Source of the DNA: Defluviitaleaceae bacterium
Lineage (GTDB): Bacteria; Bacillota; Clostridia; Lachnospirales; WQUN01
Assembly: GCA_009781765.1 (NCBI GenBank)
Contig: WQVC01000016.1
Span: 1 to 38,573 of the forward strand
Length of the DNA: 38,573 bases
Direction of reading: 5' to 3'
The notes under the pieces are model-generated. The model saw only the letters and a list, made by a program, of their open reading frames with translations. It had not been told where the DNA came from and ran no database searches. Shown in pieces: positions 14,647 through 21,853 of the stretch. A program made the translations under genes and the position numbers. Position 1 is the stretch's first letter. Each line of letters begins with the position of its first letter.

Positions 14647-16872
14647 TTACGCGAAAAAACTAAATTTTTCCTTCTTTGCGAACTCAATAAATGCTTCGGC
14701 TATGCCGTCTGCGGTCATTCCGTCATGGTTGAACAGGTCATGGTCTACAATCAAATGCCCATGGCTGTCAAGTCTGTTTTCAGAAAACGTGGTACACCAC
14801 GATTTCTTTTCGAATAATGTTTTGTCGTCTATGTCCAACTTGTTATATTCTTCATGGTCTATCAGTTTTCCGATTTCACGACTGTAGTATGTTGTCGCGT
14901 TCGCTATACTGCCATGCTTTTCAATAAACGCGGAGTGTTCCATTACGGTTTTTTCCGCTTTGTCAAATGCGGCAGGGTCATCCATATCGTTGCTTTCATA
15001 AATCATTTCGTGATAGGCTACGTATTTATCAGAAATATAAATTTTATCCCCGCTGTTATCCTTGCTCGACTTTTGCATGGTTGCAAAAAAAATAGGATAA
15101 TCGTCAAGTTTAGGGCATAACTCCTCATCCCATTTTTGCACAAATAACACGCTCGTTTTTGTGCCGGTATGCGGTTTAAAAACATTTCCGTGCAAGCCCA
15201 CAACCGCAAGAATACGGCAACGCTCGGCTATAAAATCCCTGATACGCTTATCGGTGGAGTTATTAAACCGCCCTTGCGGCAGCACGATAGCCATACGCCC
15301 GCCGGATTTAAGAAAATTGAGGTTACGCTCAATAAAAAGAACATCCCGCCCGACTTTTGACTGTTGTTTGCCTTTATCGTTTTTGCCGAGTTCATATCGC
15401 GCAAGGATATTTCCCTCTTTAATATCGCCGGCAAACGGCGGATTTGCCATAAGCAAGTCAAAATCAAAATAAGCGTAATTGTCTGCACCTGTACCCTTCG
15501 GGCGCAGCTTTTTCAGCTTCTTGAAGCCGTTGTTATAATTATCGTTCCAACTTTCTTCTTTGGTAATCTCGCCCCAACGCCCGTAATCCAGAGTATTTAA
15601 GTGAATTACGTTGGATTGCCCGTCGCCGGCAATAAGGTTCAGGGTTCGTGCAACACGCACGGCTTTTTCGTCAAAATCAATGGCAAATATATGGTCACGT
15701 ACAAAATCAAGTTCTTCCGCAGTGCGTGCATCGGTGGTAAAGCCTTCGCCAACAGGCAAGCCTTTTTCTTTGCGGATTGCTTTCCACACATGAAAAATGC
15801 TGTGAACGGTAAAGCCGGAGCTTCCTGCGGCGGTATCAATAATATTTTCGTGCTTCTGCGGGTTCATCATTCTGACGCACATATCAATTACATAGCGCGG
15901 CGTGAAATATTGCCCCTTTTCGCCCTTTTGCGATTTGCTCATAAGATATTCAAAAGCATCGTCAACCACATCAAGATTATTATTGAACAGCTTTACATCC
16001 TGCAAGGCCGCAACGCAAATCGCCAAATGTGACTGTGTAAGCTGTATACGGTCGCTGTCTGTAAAAATGCCTTCCCACTTTCCGCGAGCGGCAGAAAATA
16101 ATTCTTCAATTTTGACCTTTAACTGCGTTTCGGTGTCGCCGGAATTGCGAAACTTCAAATAGTAATTGCTGTCGTTAGCAGCCGTCATTTCATCATAGAG
16201 CTTTGAGAACAACAACTTGAAAATTTCTTCAAAAGCATCAACTCCGGCATTTGCCAAGACTTCGTCCTCTGCTTCCTTTATTATAGAGCGCAGGGAGCGT
16301 TTTTCGTTTTTGATTTTATCTTTGTGCTTCAAATCTTCATAGGTTACTTTTTCATTCAGAACGTCGGCAAGGGTTTCATATGCCGTCGGTAATGCTGAAA
16401 TATCTTCGAAGTAGTTCGGGTCTTTGCGGTGATAGCGTGAATACTGACTACCGTTAGTCCACGCGGCAATCGGCGCACCGGTAGCATTGCAGTAAGACTT
16501 TAACTGCTCTTTACCGTCAGAAAGTTTGGGCTTCTTAACCTCAACGATTATATACGGAGTGTCAGGCTTGTCCTTATCCGTAATCACAATGTCGGCTCTT
16601 TTAACTTCACGACCGAAATTAACGGCATATTCTACTGATATTCGCTCAGCAGGATAGCCGTATGAATTTATAAGGCGATAAATATAAAGTTGACGCACCG
16701 CTTCTTCGGGTGTGAGCCTTATTTCTTTTTTGCGAACAAGGCAATTTATGTAAGCAGTTTCTTTTGTTTTGGCGCGTCTTATCGTTACATATTTTTCAAC
16801 AGCAGTTACTTCATCTGCCGTAAATAAACTATCGCCGTAATCGGAGCTTGCAAAAATATCTTTTATTAACAT
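14647..16872 (-). CDS. hsdM: N6-adenine methylase fused to an HsdR-type nuclease domain
   Basis: A 741-residue protein, far longer than ordinary HsdM. The N-terminal part (about 1-145) resembles the nuclease domain of HsdR (HSDR_N type), with Asp94 in KRADIVI, Glu111-Val-Lys113 in VEVKKP and Gln123, a PD-(D/E)XK arrangement. The methylase part has the GQYFTPR block at 320-326, an SAM-binding motif I variant DTAAGSSG at 346-353, and catalytic NPPF at 477-480. No helicase motor gene accompanies it, so the system may be a cutting-and-methylating enzyme of the BcgI/type IIB-IIG style rather than classical type I. The ATG at 16872 has GGAGGG upstream. Confidence 0.9.
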   Translation of the reverse strand: MLIKDIFASSDYGDSLFTADEVTAVEKYVTIRRAKTKETAYINCLVRKKEIRLTPEEAVRQLYIYRLINSYGYPAERISVEYAVNFGREVKRADIVITDKDKPDTPYIIVEVKKPKLSDGKEQLKSYCNATGAPIAAWTNGSQYSRYHRKDPNYFEDISALPTAYETLADVLNEKVTYEDLKHKDKIKNEKRSLRSIIKEAEDEVLANAGVDAFEEIFKLLFSKLYDEMTAANDSNYYLKFRNSGDTETQLKVKIEELFSAARGKWEGIFTDSDRIQLTQSHLAICVAALQDVKLFNNNLDVVDDAFEYLMSKSQKGEKGQYFTPRYVIDMCVRMMNPQKHENIIDTAAGSSGFTVHSIFHVWKAIRKEKGLPVGEGFTTDARTAEELDFVRDHIFAIDFDEKAVRVARTLNLIAGDGQSNVIHLNTLDYGRWGEITKEESWNDNYNNGFKKLKKLRPKGTGADNYAYFDFDLLMANPPFAGDIKEGNILARYELGKNDKGKQQSKVGRDVLFIERNLNFLKSGGRMAIVLPQGRFNNSTDKRIRDFIAERCRILAVVGLHGNVFKPHTGTKTSVLFVQKWDEELCPKLDDYPIFFATMQKSSKDNSGDKIYISDKYVAYHEMIYESNDMDDPAAFDKAEKTVMEHSAFIEKHGSIANATTYYSREIGKLIDHEEYNKLDIDDKTLFEKKSWCTTFSENRLDSHGHLIVDHDLFNHDGMTADGIAEAFIEFAKKEKFSFFA

Positions 16873-16939
16873 GGAAACCCTCCGAATGCCCTGCATTAAG
16901 GAAATTGTATAAGACGCTGCAAAAAGCAACCTGCATCGA

Positions 16940-16969
16940 ATTTTATTGATTCCTTCAACGCTTTGTCAA
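16940..16969 (-). promoter_or_regulatory. Promoter of the R-M operon
   Basis: Minus-strand TTGACA (16964-16969), 18-base spacer, TAAAAT (16940-16945), about 65 bases upstream of the hsdM start. From here transcription could run through hsdS, the toxin pair and pyrD-pyrE, as no terminator is evident in between. Confidence 0.7.
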
Positions 16970-16992
16970 GCGTTTTCAGCGCGTAATTTGAT

Positions 16993-17027
16993 AAAAAAAA
17001 GCGGCCGGATATTCCGACCGCTTTTTT
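16993..17027. terminator. Bidirectional terminator
   Basis: Stem AAGCGG-CGG / CCG-CCGCTT with runs of A and T on both sides. It ends the minus-strand gene at 17042 and insulates the R-M promoter. Confidence 0.85.
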
Positions 17028-17041
17028 ACATCAATTCTGCA

Positions 17042-17920
17042 TCAATTTCCCGGAAGCGTCATTTCGATAATTTGCCGAATAAGCTCCGCTTTTTCTTCGC
17101 CGGGGAGGGTTATTATTGCGGCGTCGATGTCAATGCCGAGAGATTCGCTTAACGCGCGGATGTTTTCTCCGCCGCCGAAAACAAGGTGCGACCACGATGC
17201 ATCATGCGGCCAACCGTCGGTGAAAACAATATTGTGACGTTGGGGGATGCGCGGGTCGGGGCGGTCGTCGTCGGGAAGCGCGTCGAAAACGGGTTTGTCC
17301 GGCATTACGGCGCAATGCGCGTCCGTTGCCGTAAATTGCAACGTTGTTTCAACGCTTTCGCCGTCGGCATCACCTGTGTTAAACGGAATTTCATAACGAT
17401 ACCATCCGCCGCTGTATTTCGCAGGTTTGATGTAGCCCCTGTTAAGCCGAAAAATCAGCGGGTTTTTGTCGTCGCCGTTGAAGCACACCCGAAGCTGACA
17501 AGTTTCTGCGCGGCGGTCGTTCTCGCCGCCGTTCAGCCAAAAAGCAAAGGTGTAGTCCGTGTTCTTTTTAAGCGGCATCGCCTGGGAATTTATTTCCGCC
17601 CGCTGTTTATGCCAATTTCCGAGGCAAAATACTTCGGTTAAACCGCCTGCCGGGTCGGTAATTACGGTGCGTTCGGCGAGATTGTTTTCCGACTGCCACT
17701 TGCGCGGCTCAAATTGCAGGCGCGCTTCGTCGGTTGATTCTTCTTTCCACGTTGCCATATTCATGTTGTCCTCCGATTTTTCAGGCGGACACGCTAACAT
17801 CAGGGTTGTTTCATCAATGAAGCGCGCCCTGCCGTTTTTAACAAGCCCTTTAGCTCGTTTTGGATAGGTTGCTTCATATTCATTGCCCTGCGCATCGGTA
17901 ACGCGAATGTTTTTTGTGAT
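17042..17920 (-). CDS. Conserved hypothetical with jelly-roll/CBM-like domain, damaged start
   Basis: The first canonical start gives a protein from ATG 17800 (252 aa), but the same frame continues upstream through conserved-looking sequence containing TYPKRAKGLVKNGRARF, up to a stop at about 17938. A good AAGGGGA site lies 8 bases before codon ATC at 17920, exactly where ATG is expected, so the natural start seems altered or is non-canonical. The middle part (NTDYTFAFWLNGGEND, LIFRLNRGY, GWYRYEIPF) has the alternating pattern of a carbohydrate-binding-like beta sandwich; a short helical tail follows. Function unknown. A 17-bp direct repeat and long hairpin A adjoin its 5' end. Confidence 0.72.
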   Translation of the reverse strand: MTKNIRVTDAQGNEYEATYPKRAKGLVKNGRARFIDETTLMLACPPEKSEDNMNMATWKEESTDEARLQFEPRKWQSENNLAERTVITDPAGGLTEVFCLGNWHKQRAEINSQAMPLKKNTDYTFAFWLNGGENDRRAETCQLRVCFNGDDKNPLIFRLNRGYIKPAKYSGGWYRYEIPFNTGDADGESVETTLQFTATDAHCAVMPDKPVFDALPDDDRPDPRIPQRHNIVFTDGWPHDASWSHLVFGGGENIRALSESLGIDIDAAIITLPGEEKAELIRQIIEMTLPGN

Positions 17921-17935
17921 GGGTGTCGTCCCCTT
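17919..17935. repeat. 17-bp direct repeat, copy 1
   Basis: ATGGGTGTCGTCCCCTT, identical to 18133-18149. The two copies bracket hairpin element A. This copy carries the ribosome-binding site of the gene at 17042-17920. Confidence 0.85.
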
Positions 17936-17986
17936 TCCTTAGATTCGCAGAGCGGGTTGCAAAGCACGAGCACGGTTTTTTGTATA

Positions 17987-18128
17987 GCGGTTTGCGCTTC
18001 GGTACGGAAAATTTGCTATGCATTGTAAACGGTGCGCTCAATGTCGTTTTCGGGAAAAACGCCCGAAAACAACCGGTCGCGCACCACAATGCATGTACGC
18101 AAATTTTCCGCACGTTTTGGCAAACCGC
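17987..18128 (-). repeat. Long-hairpin element, copy A
   Basis: Outer stem GCGGTTTGC/GCAAACCGC, then GGAAAATTTGC/GCAAATTTTCC, then ATGCATTGT/ACAATGCAT, an internal-loop core and a terminal CCCGAAAAC/GTTTTCGGG stem. In core orientation (minus strand) the loop strands are GGTGCGCGACCGGT and GAGCGCACCGTTTAC. Copies B (20216-20347) and C (24656-24808) share this core. Confidence 0.85.
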
Positions 18129-18132
18129 AATA

Positions 18133-18149
18133 ATGGGTGTCGTCCCCTT
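18133..18149. repeat. 17-bp direct repeat, copy 2
   Basis: Second copy of ATGGGTGTCGTCCCCTT, 18 bases beyond the ABC-F stop codon. With copy 1 it looks like a target duplication or recombination product around element A. Confidence 0.85.
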
Positions 18150-18166
18150 GCTCTCATCTCATTTTA

Positions 18167-19843
18167 TCACAGAAAAACCGATTTTGTTGCAATTTTTTCG
18201 CAAAAAATTCTGTCGTGTTCGACGAAAAGAATCGTTGGCGCGTGTTCAAGGAGAAGCTGCTCAATTTGCATTCGCGACAAAACATCCACGAAATTCAGCG
18301 GTTCGTCCCAAATGAGCAAATGCGCTTTTTCGCATAAACTTTTTGCCAAAAGCGTTTTCTTTTTTTGCCCGCCGCTGAAATCACGCATATTTTTTTCAAG
18401 TTGCACACGCGAGAAATCAAGTTTGCGCAAAATTGCCTTAAACAGGCTTTCGTCGATGTCATGCGCGGCGGCAAAATCGGAGAGATTGCCCGAAAGAAAC
18501 GACGTGTCCTGCGATACGTAAGAAATTTTCAGACCGGACGCTTTTGCGAGTTCGCCGGAATACGTGAGGGGGCTGTTCACGGCTTCGAGGGAATGCGCCG
18601 CCGCCGGCATATGTTCCCGGCTACGCGCGGGGCTGTTCACGGCTTCGAGAGAATGCGTCGCCGCCGACACGTGTTCCCGGCTACGCGCGGGGCTGTTCAC
18701 GGCTTCGAGGGAATGCGCCGTCGCCGACACGTGTTCCCGGCTACGCGCGGCCTCGCCGCCAAGCAGCTTCAAAATGCTCGACTTGCCCGAACCGTTTTTG
18801 CCGCAAAGGGCGATTCTGTCGCCGCGCTCAATTGTGAAATTTACGTCGCGGCAAACAGGTGCGTCGGTGTAGAAAATCGACACGTTGCGAAATTCGGCAA
18901 ATCGCGAGGTGTGCAAGGGAAGTTGCGCGATTTTCAGCGAGTCGGCGCGGTCGAGATTTTTCAAAAGTGCGGATTTTTCTTCGACGGCGGAATCTTGGCG
19001 GCGTTCGAGATTCTTGCGTCTTTGTTGCATTTTGCGCGACTTTTCGGCTTGATATTCTTTCGAGCCGATGCCGGCATGACCCTTTTTTCGTGCCGCCGCC
19101 GCACCCTTGCCCATTTTTGCGGTTTCCGCCTTGTCGGCAAAGCGCGAACTCTGCTGCGCCGCCGTTTGAAGCCGCTTGATTTCCTTTTTCAGTTTGGCGT
19201 TTTCCGCAAGCTCGAAGCTGTCGCGGCGTTCTTTGTCGGCAAGCCATGACGAAAAATTCCCGCGCCGAACTTCGATATTTGCACGATTGATTGACAAAAT
19301 GCGGTCGATGCAACCATCCAAAAAAGCGCGGTCGTGCGACACAAGAATAAACCCCTTTTTGCCCGCAAGATACCGGCTCACAAGCCGCCGCCCGAGGGTG
19401 TCGAGATGGTTTGTGGGTTCGTCGATGAGCAGGAAATTATTCTCGTTCAAAAACAGCGCGGCAAGCAAAATTTTCGTTTGCTCGCCGTTTGAAAGCGACG
19501 AAAACGGGCGGTCGAGAACTTCCGGCGAAATTTCCAACAGCGACATTTCGCGCAAAAGTCGCCATTCTTCAAACGCTTCGCAGGACGCGGCAAGCACGTC
19601 GCGCGTGTTTGCGTTTTTGCTCGCTACCGGATACGGAAAGTATTCAAACGTGACACTAGCGGAAATATTTCCGCTGTACTCGTATTTGCCGAGCAACAGA
19701 TTCAAAAACGTAGTTTTTCCGCGCCCGTTTCGCCCGGTGAAGCCGAGCTTCCAGTCGGTGTCCAGTTGAAAGCTCACGTTTTCAAAAATATTATCGTAAC
19801 TGCCGTCGTAGGCGAAAGTTAAATTTGTTACGCTGATTTGCAT
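18167..19843 (-). CDS. ABC-F ribosome-protection protein, Lsa-like, with in-frame repeats
   Basis: A 558-residue soluble protein with two ATPase domains and no membrane part, resembling Lsa-type ABC-F proteins that release lincosamide, streptogramin A or pleuromutilin from the ribosome. Domain 1: GRNGRGKTT at 37-45, signature LSNGE at 117-121, Walker B LLIDEPTNHLD at 138-148. A basic inter-domain linker lies at about 210-300. Domain 2: GKNGSGKSS at 348-356, SGGQKKK at 490-496, LLIWDEPLNFVD at 509-520. Between Walker A and the Q-loop of domain 2 sit three 20-residue repeats (366-425). Lsa proteins are about 500 residues, so the excess is about what the repeats add. The substrate is inferred from resemblance only. 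A long attenuator-like leader precedes it. Confidence 0.92.
   Translation of the reverse strand: MQISVTNLTFAYDGSYDNIFENVSFQLDTDWKLGFTGRNGRGKTTFLNLLLGKYEYSGNISASVTFEYFPYPVASKNANTRDVLAASCEAFEEWRLLREMSLLEISPEVLDRPFSSLSNGEQTKILLAALFLNENNFLLIDEPTNHLDTLGRRLVSRYLAGKKGFILVSHDRAFLDGCIDRILSINRANIEVRRGNFSSWLADKERRDSFELAENAKLKKEIKRLQTAAQQSSRFADKAETAKMGKGAAAARKKGHAGIGSKEYQAEKSRKMQQRRKNLERRQDSAVEEKSALLKNLDRADSLKIAQLPLHTSRFAEFRNVSIFYTDAPVCRDVNFTIERGDRIALCGKNGSGKSSILKLLGGEAARSREHVSATAHSLEAVNSPARSREHVSAATHSLEAVNSPARSREHMPAAAHSLEAVNSPLTYSGELAKASGLKISYVSQDTSFLSGNLSDFAAAHDIDESLFKAILRKLDFSRVQLEKNMRDFSGGQKKKTLLAKSLCEKAHLLIWDEPLNFVDVLSRMQIEQLLLEHAPTILFVEHDRIFCEKIATKSVFL
18569..18748 (-). repeat. Three 60-bp in-frame tandem repeats inside the ABC-F gene
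   Basis: Units at 18569-18628, 18629-18688 and 18689-18748, nearly identical, each holding GGCTTCGAGGGAATG on the plus strand (one copy has GGCTTCGAGAGAATG). On the coding strand each unit encodes a 20-residue block ending HSLEAVNSP. The same element core occurs in metH (31180-31425) and pyrK (22340-22396). Confidence 0.95.
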
Positions 19844-19860
19844 TTTGTGTCCTCCCTGAA

Positions 19861-19920
19861 TGTGTTCGCGGAATTAAAATAAGCCGCAAGAAAGGCAATT
19901 CTTCGCGGCTCACGAACACA
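19861..19920 (-). promoter_or_regulatory. Leader hairpin just upstream of the ABC-F start
   Basis: Outer stem TGTGTTCG/CGAACACA and inner stem AGCCGC/GCGGCT, followed on the minus strand by TATTTT and then the AGGGAGG ribosome-binding site. It could limit access to the start or act as a second terminator. Confidence 0.55.
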
Positions 19921-19997
19921 AAAAGGACATTAGATTTTGCGAGATATGCGGAAAATTTCCGTACCGAAGCAAAAACCGGTCTGTTGTTCGATGAGTC

Positions 19998-20025
19998 AAA
20001 AAAACGGCAGCTTTCTTGCGAAAGC
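19998..20025 (-). terminator. Leader terminator of the ABC-F gene
   Basis: Hairpin GCTTTC-GCAA-GAAAGC followed by TGCCG and seven T on the minus strand, within the leader. Its GCAAGAAA can instead pair with TTTCTTGC at the 3' end of the leader peptide gene (20139-20146), suggesting alternative structures. Confidence 0.5.
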
Positions 20026-20059
20026 ATGACAAAACAGGCGATTCATCTGATATTGCAAA

Positions 20060-20100
20060 CGCCTTTGAGGCCTGAACAGGCACCCCAAGTGCATTCGCTG
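20060..20100 (+). repeat. S-repeat fragment
   Basis: Contains CCTGAAC, AGGC and CAAGTGCATTCGCTG, matching the 3' part of the repeat at 1-68. It lies within the ABC-F leader. Confidence 0.45.
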
Positions 20101-20134
20101 TAACAGCAATCTGTACTATGTCATGCGTGAATTT

Positions 20135-20155
20135 TCAGCAAGAAATATCTCCCAT
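20135..20155 (-). CDS. ABC-F leader peptide MGDISC
   Basis: A six-codon reading frame, MGDISC then TGA, with GGAG 8 bases upstream of its ATG. It lies directly downstream of a consensus promoter and about 290 bases ahead of the ABC-F start. Short leader peptides that stall ribosomes under antibiotics are known to control several ABC-F genes. Its 3' end is complementary to the terminator hairpin at 19998-20025. No expression evidence. Confidence 0.5.
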   Translation of the reverse strand: MGDISC

Positions 20156-20181
20156 TTTTTCAACTCCAATCATTTTTTTCA

Positions 20182-20210
20182 AAAATAACATGCTGCAATG
20201 CGGCTGTCAA
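20182..20210 (-). promoter_or_regulatory. Promoter of the ABC-F gene
   Basis: Minus-strand TTGACA (20205-20210), 17-base spacer, TATTTT (20182-20187). It lies immediately next to hairpin element B. Confidence 0.75.
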
Positions 20211-20215
20211 GTATA

Positions 20216-20347
20216 GTGAACGCACCGTTAAAAGCGAACAGGGGCGCAAGTGTCACGTGGTGAGCGACCGGTGTTTTTCGAAGAAAAACACATCGAGCGA
20301 ACCGCTTACGTGGCACAGCCCCTGTTCGCTTCATAAAGTGCGTTCAC
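20216..20347 (+). repeat. Long-hairpin element, copy B
   Basis: Stems GTGAACGCAC/GTGCGTTCAC, AGCGAACAGGGGC/GCCCCTGTTCGCT, TGTCACGT/ACGTGGCA and tip GTGTTTTTC/GAAAAACAC. Core strands are GGTGAGCGACCGGT (20259-20272) and GAGCGAACCGCTTAC (20295-20309), identical to copy C although the helices around them differ. Confidence 0.88.
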
Positions 20348-20356
20348 AGTGAACGC

Positions 20357-20398
20357 AAAAAAAGCCGACAGGAGGCGCACAAACCCCTGTCGGCTTTT
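20357..20398 (-). terminator. Intrinsic terminator
   Basis: Stem AAAAGCCGACAGG/CCTGTCGGCTTTT with seven T on the minus strand (a weaker T-rich tail on plus). It would end the candidate RNA starting near 20570. Confidence 0.8.
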
Positions 20399-20572
20399 CT
20401 TATTTTTCCGCTGCACACTGCGGAGTTTTGATTTTTTGAAAAATAAAAAATTTCGGACGTCCGAAACGGAACTTTGCCCCAAGCACTGCCGGCCGGGCGT
20501 ATACATGCGCAAGAAAGCGAGCATCGTTCCTATGTTGTATTGCGAGCTTCGAGGTTTAACCGCGAGGCGTGA
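20364..20572 (-). ncRNA. Candidate small RNA
   Basis: About 210 bases bounded by a consensus promoter (20577-20605) and a strong terminator (20357-20398), with no convincing protein frame. It can form several hairpins, including a perfect TTTCGGA-CG-TCCGAAA palindrome followed by T, and CCGC/GCGG. It does not match 6S, SRP, tmRNA or RNase P RNA by eye. A reading frame beginning at 20605 would start upstream of the predicted transcription start. Confidence 0.4.
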
Positions 20573-20576
20573 AAGC

Positions 20577-20605
20577 AGTATAAGCGAACAATGTTTTGAT
20601 GTCAA
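20577..20605 (-). promoter_or_regulatory. Promoter of the candidate small RNA
   Basis: Minus-strand TTGACA (20600-20605), 17-base spacer, TATACT (20577-20582). Confidence 0.7.
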
Positions 20606-20705
20606 CTGTTTTACGAAAGAAGTTTCGACCTCATGGGAAGCTGCTGATTATAGCAATTTGGTTTTGCACTATAACAGTGGCATTCGCTACAGGTTTCTGC
20701 GCAAC

Positions 20706-20749
20706 AAAAAACCCTATCGGTAACCAATCGGCTACCGATAGGGTTTTTT
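20706..20749. terminator. Bidirectional terminator
   Basis: CCCTATCGGTA/TACCGATAGGG with A and T runs on both sides. It follows the 49-residue gene and belongs to the same CGGTAACC palindrome family as the site at 4281-4318. Confidence 0.85.
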
Positions 20750-20757
20750 CGATTTTT

Positions 20758-20907
20758 TTACGGCTTTTTCAGCTCGCCTTTCAAATCTTCAACAACTTGG
20801 TCAAGGATTTCACTTTTTCCGGTTTCTTTGATTTCTTTTTGCGCCATTTCAAGCAACCTGAGCTGACCCGTTTTGTAAGAATCAAATTGCTCGTTAGTCA
20901 TCCCCAT
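20758..20907 (-). CDS. Small acidic/basic helical protein (49 aa)
   Basis: Reads MGMTNEQFDSYKTGQL and continues as a charged helical protein ending GELKKP. ATG 20907 has GAGGTGG upstream; a second ATG lies two codons later. It begins 32 bases after the stalk protein and is followed directly by a terminator, so it is the last gene of that unit. Codon pattern and site make it a real gene, but no family or function is recognised. Confidence 0.7.
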   Translation of the reverse strand: MGMTNEQFDSYKTGQLRLLEMAQKEIKETGKSEILDQVVEDLKGELKKP

Positions 20908-20938
20908 TATGCCACCTCGCTTTTATAATTTTTCCGAC

Positions 20939-21841
20939 TTATCGCACTGCTATTTGAAACCGCTCCCAACCCTGCGGCTTGTCGGCGGTAGCGCGAAGGG
21001 GCGCGTCTTTTTCGTTCGTGCGGGCAGAAACCCATCTTCCGTTTGCCGCGCGAATATAAAAATGCCCATCGGTTTCGTATATTCTGAAACGTTCCCATTC
21101 TCGGATTTGCCCCGCAACAGCGCGCAACGGCACGTCTTTGTCGTTCAAAACAGCCGACACGTAGCTGCCGTTATATGCACGAAACGCAACATATCCGTTA
21201 CCTGCGTCAACAACACGAAAAACCTCCCATGTGTCGGCACGTTGGGCTTGCGCATTAACCGGCGCGTTTTGTTTGTCCTTTCGCGCGGAAGCGTATCTTC
21301 TGTTTGCGCTCGAACGAATCGTCACGTCGCGACCGATAAAATCGGAACCGGTCGCGTCCGGTTGCGCGGACGTTTCGGGCGGTTTTTCGTCCGGCTTGTC
21401 GTCCTTATCGGGCTTTTCATTTTTCACTTGAACGGTTGATGTGCCGGCGTCCCACGCCACATGAAAGCCCGCGCTTTCCAACACCGCGCGAATCGGCAAC
21501 ATTGTCGAACCGCCAATCACCTGCGCGGGTACGTCCAAGTTATGCTTTTTGCCGTTTGTCGTAAACTCTTTGATGCCGACGGTTATGATAATTTCGCTGT
21601 CGGCGGAGGTCATAATTACCTGCTGTTTGTCCGGATTCCACTGCACGTCGAAATCCAACATTTCAAAAACGCCGCGCACAGGCACGAGCGTTCTGCCGTC
21701 TATGCTCGCGGGTTTTTGATGCGCGAAATCCACTTTTTTGTCGTTTACGGTAACGTTTGTTTCGCCCGCAAAAACAACAAACGGCACAGCCGTTACAATT
21801 GCCATCGCAATAATCGCGACGATAAATTTCATTTTTTTCAT
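20939..21841 (-). CDS. Exported stalk-domain (copper amine oxidase N-type) protein with trefoil-like C-terminus
   Basis: A 300-residue secreted protein. Signal peptide at 1-25 (ends VVFAGE). Residues about 28-145 are two copies of the copper-amine-oxidase-N 'stalk' pattern (DGRTLVPVRGVFEMLDFDVQW and the later STMLPIRAVLESAGFHVAW), a non-catalytic domain common on Clostridia surface proteins. A Lys/Asp/Pro linker (146-165) leads to three repeats (RYASARKDKQNAPV, SYVSAVLNDKDVPLRA, RWVSARTNEKDAPLRA), fitting a fascin/ricin-like beta-trefoil that may bind carbohydrate. AGGAGGA precedes the ATG. It starts 12 bases after pyrK, so it is probably in the same transcript although functionally unrelated. 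Confidence 0.88.
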   Translation of the reverse strand: MKKMKFIVAIIAMAIVTAVPFVVFAGETNVTVNDKKVDFAHQKPASIDGRTLVPVRGVFEMLDFDVQWNPDKQQVIMTSADSEIIITVGIKEFTTNGKKHNLDVPAQVIGGSTMLPIRAVLESAGFHVAWDAGTSTVQVKNEKPDKDDKPDEKPPETSAQPDATGSDFIGRDVTIRSSANRRYASARKDKQNAPVNAQAQRADTWEVFRVVDAGNGYVAFRAYNGSYVSAVLNDKDVPLRAVAGQIREWERFRIYETDGHFYIRAANGRWVSARTNEKDAPLRATADKPQGWERFQIAVR

Positions 21842-21853
21842 TTCAAATCCTCC

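Noticed and set aside
17880-18113. 77-codon minus-strand frame across hairpin A
   Set aside because: Composed of inverted-repeat sequence; no ribosome-binding site.
18365-19249. 294-codon plus-strand frame over the ABC-F gene
   Set aside because: Opposite-strand reading of the ATPase and its repeats; low-complexity Arg-rich product.
20306-20605. 99-codon minus-strand frame
   Set aside because: Its first codon lies in the -35 element of the promoter and it crosses a strong terminator and hairpin B.
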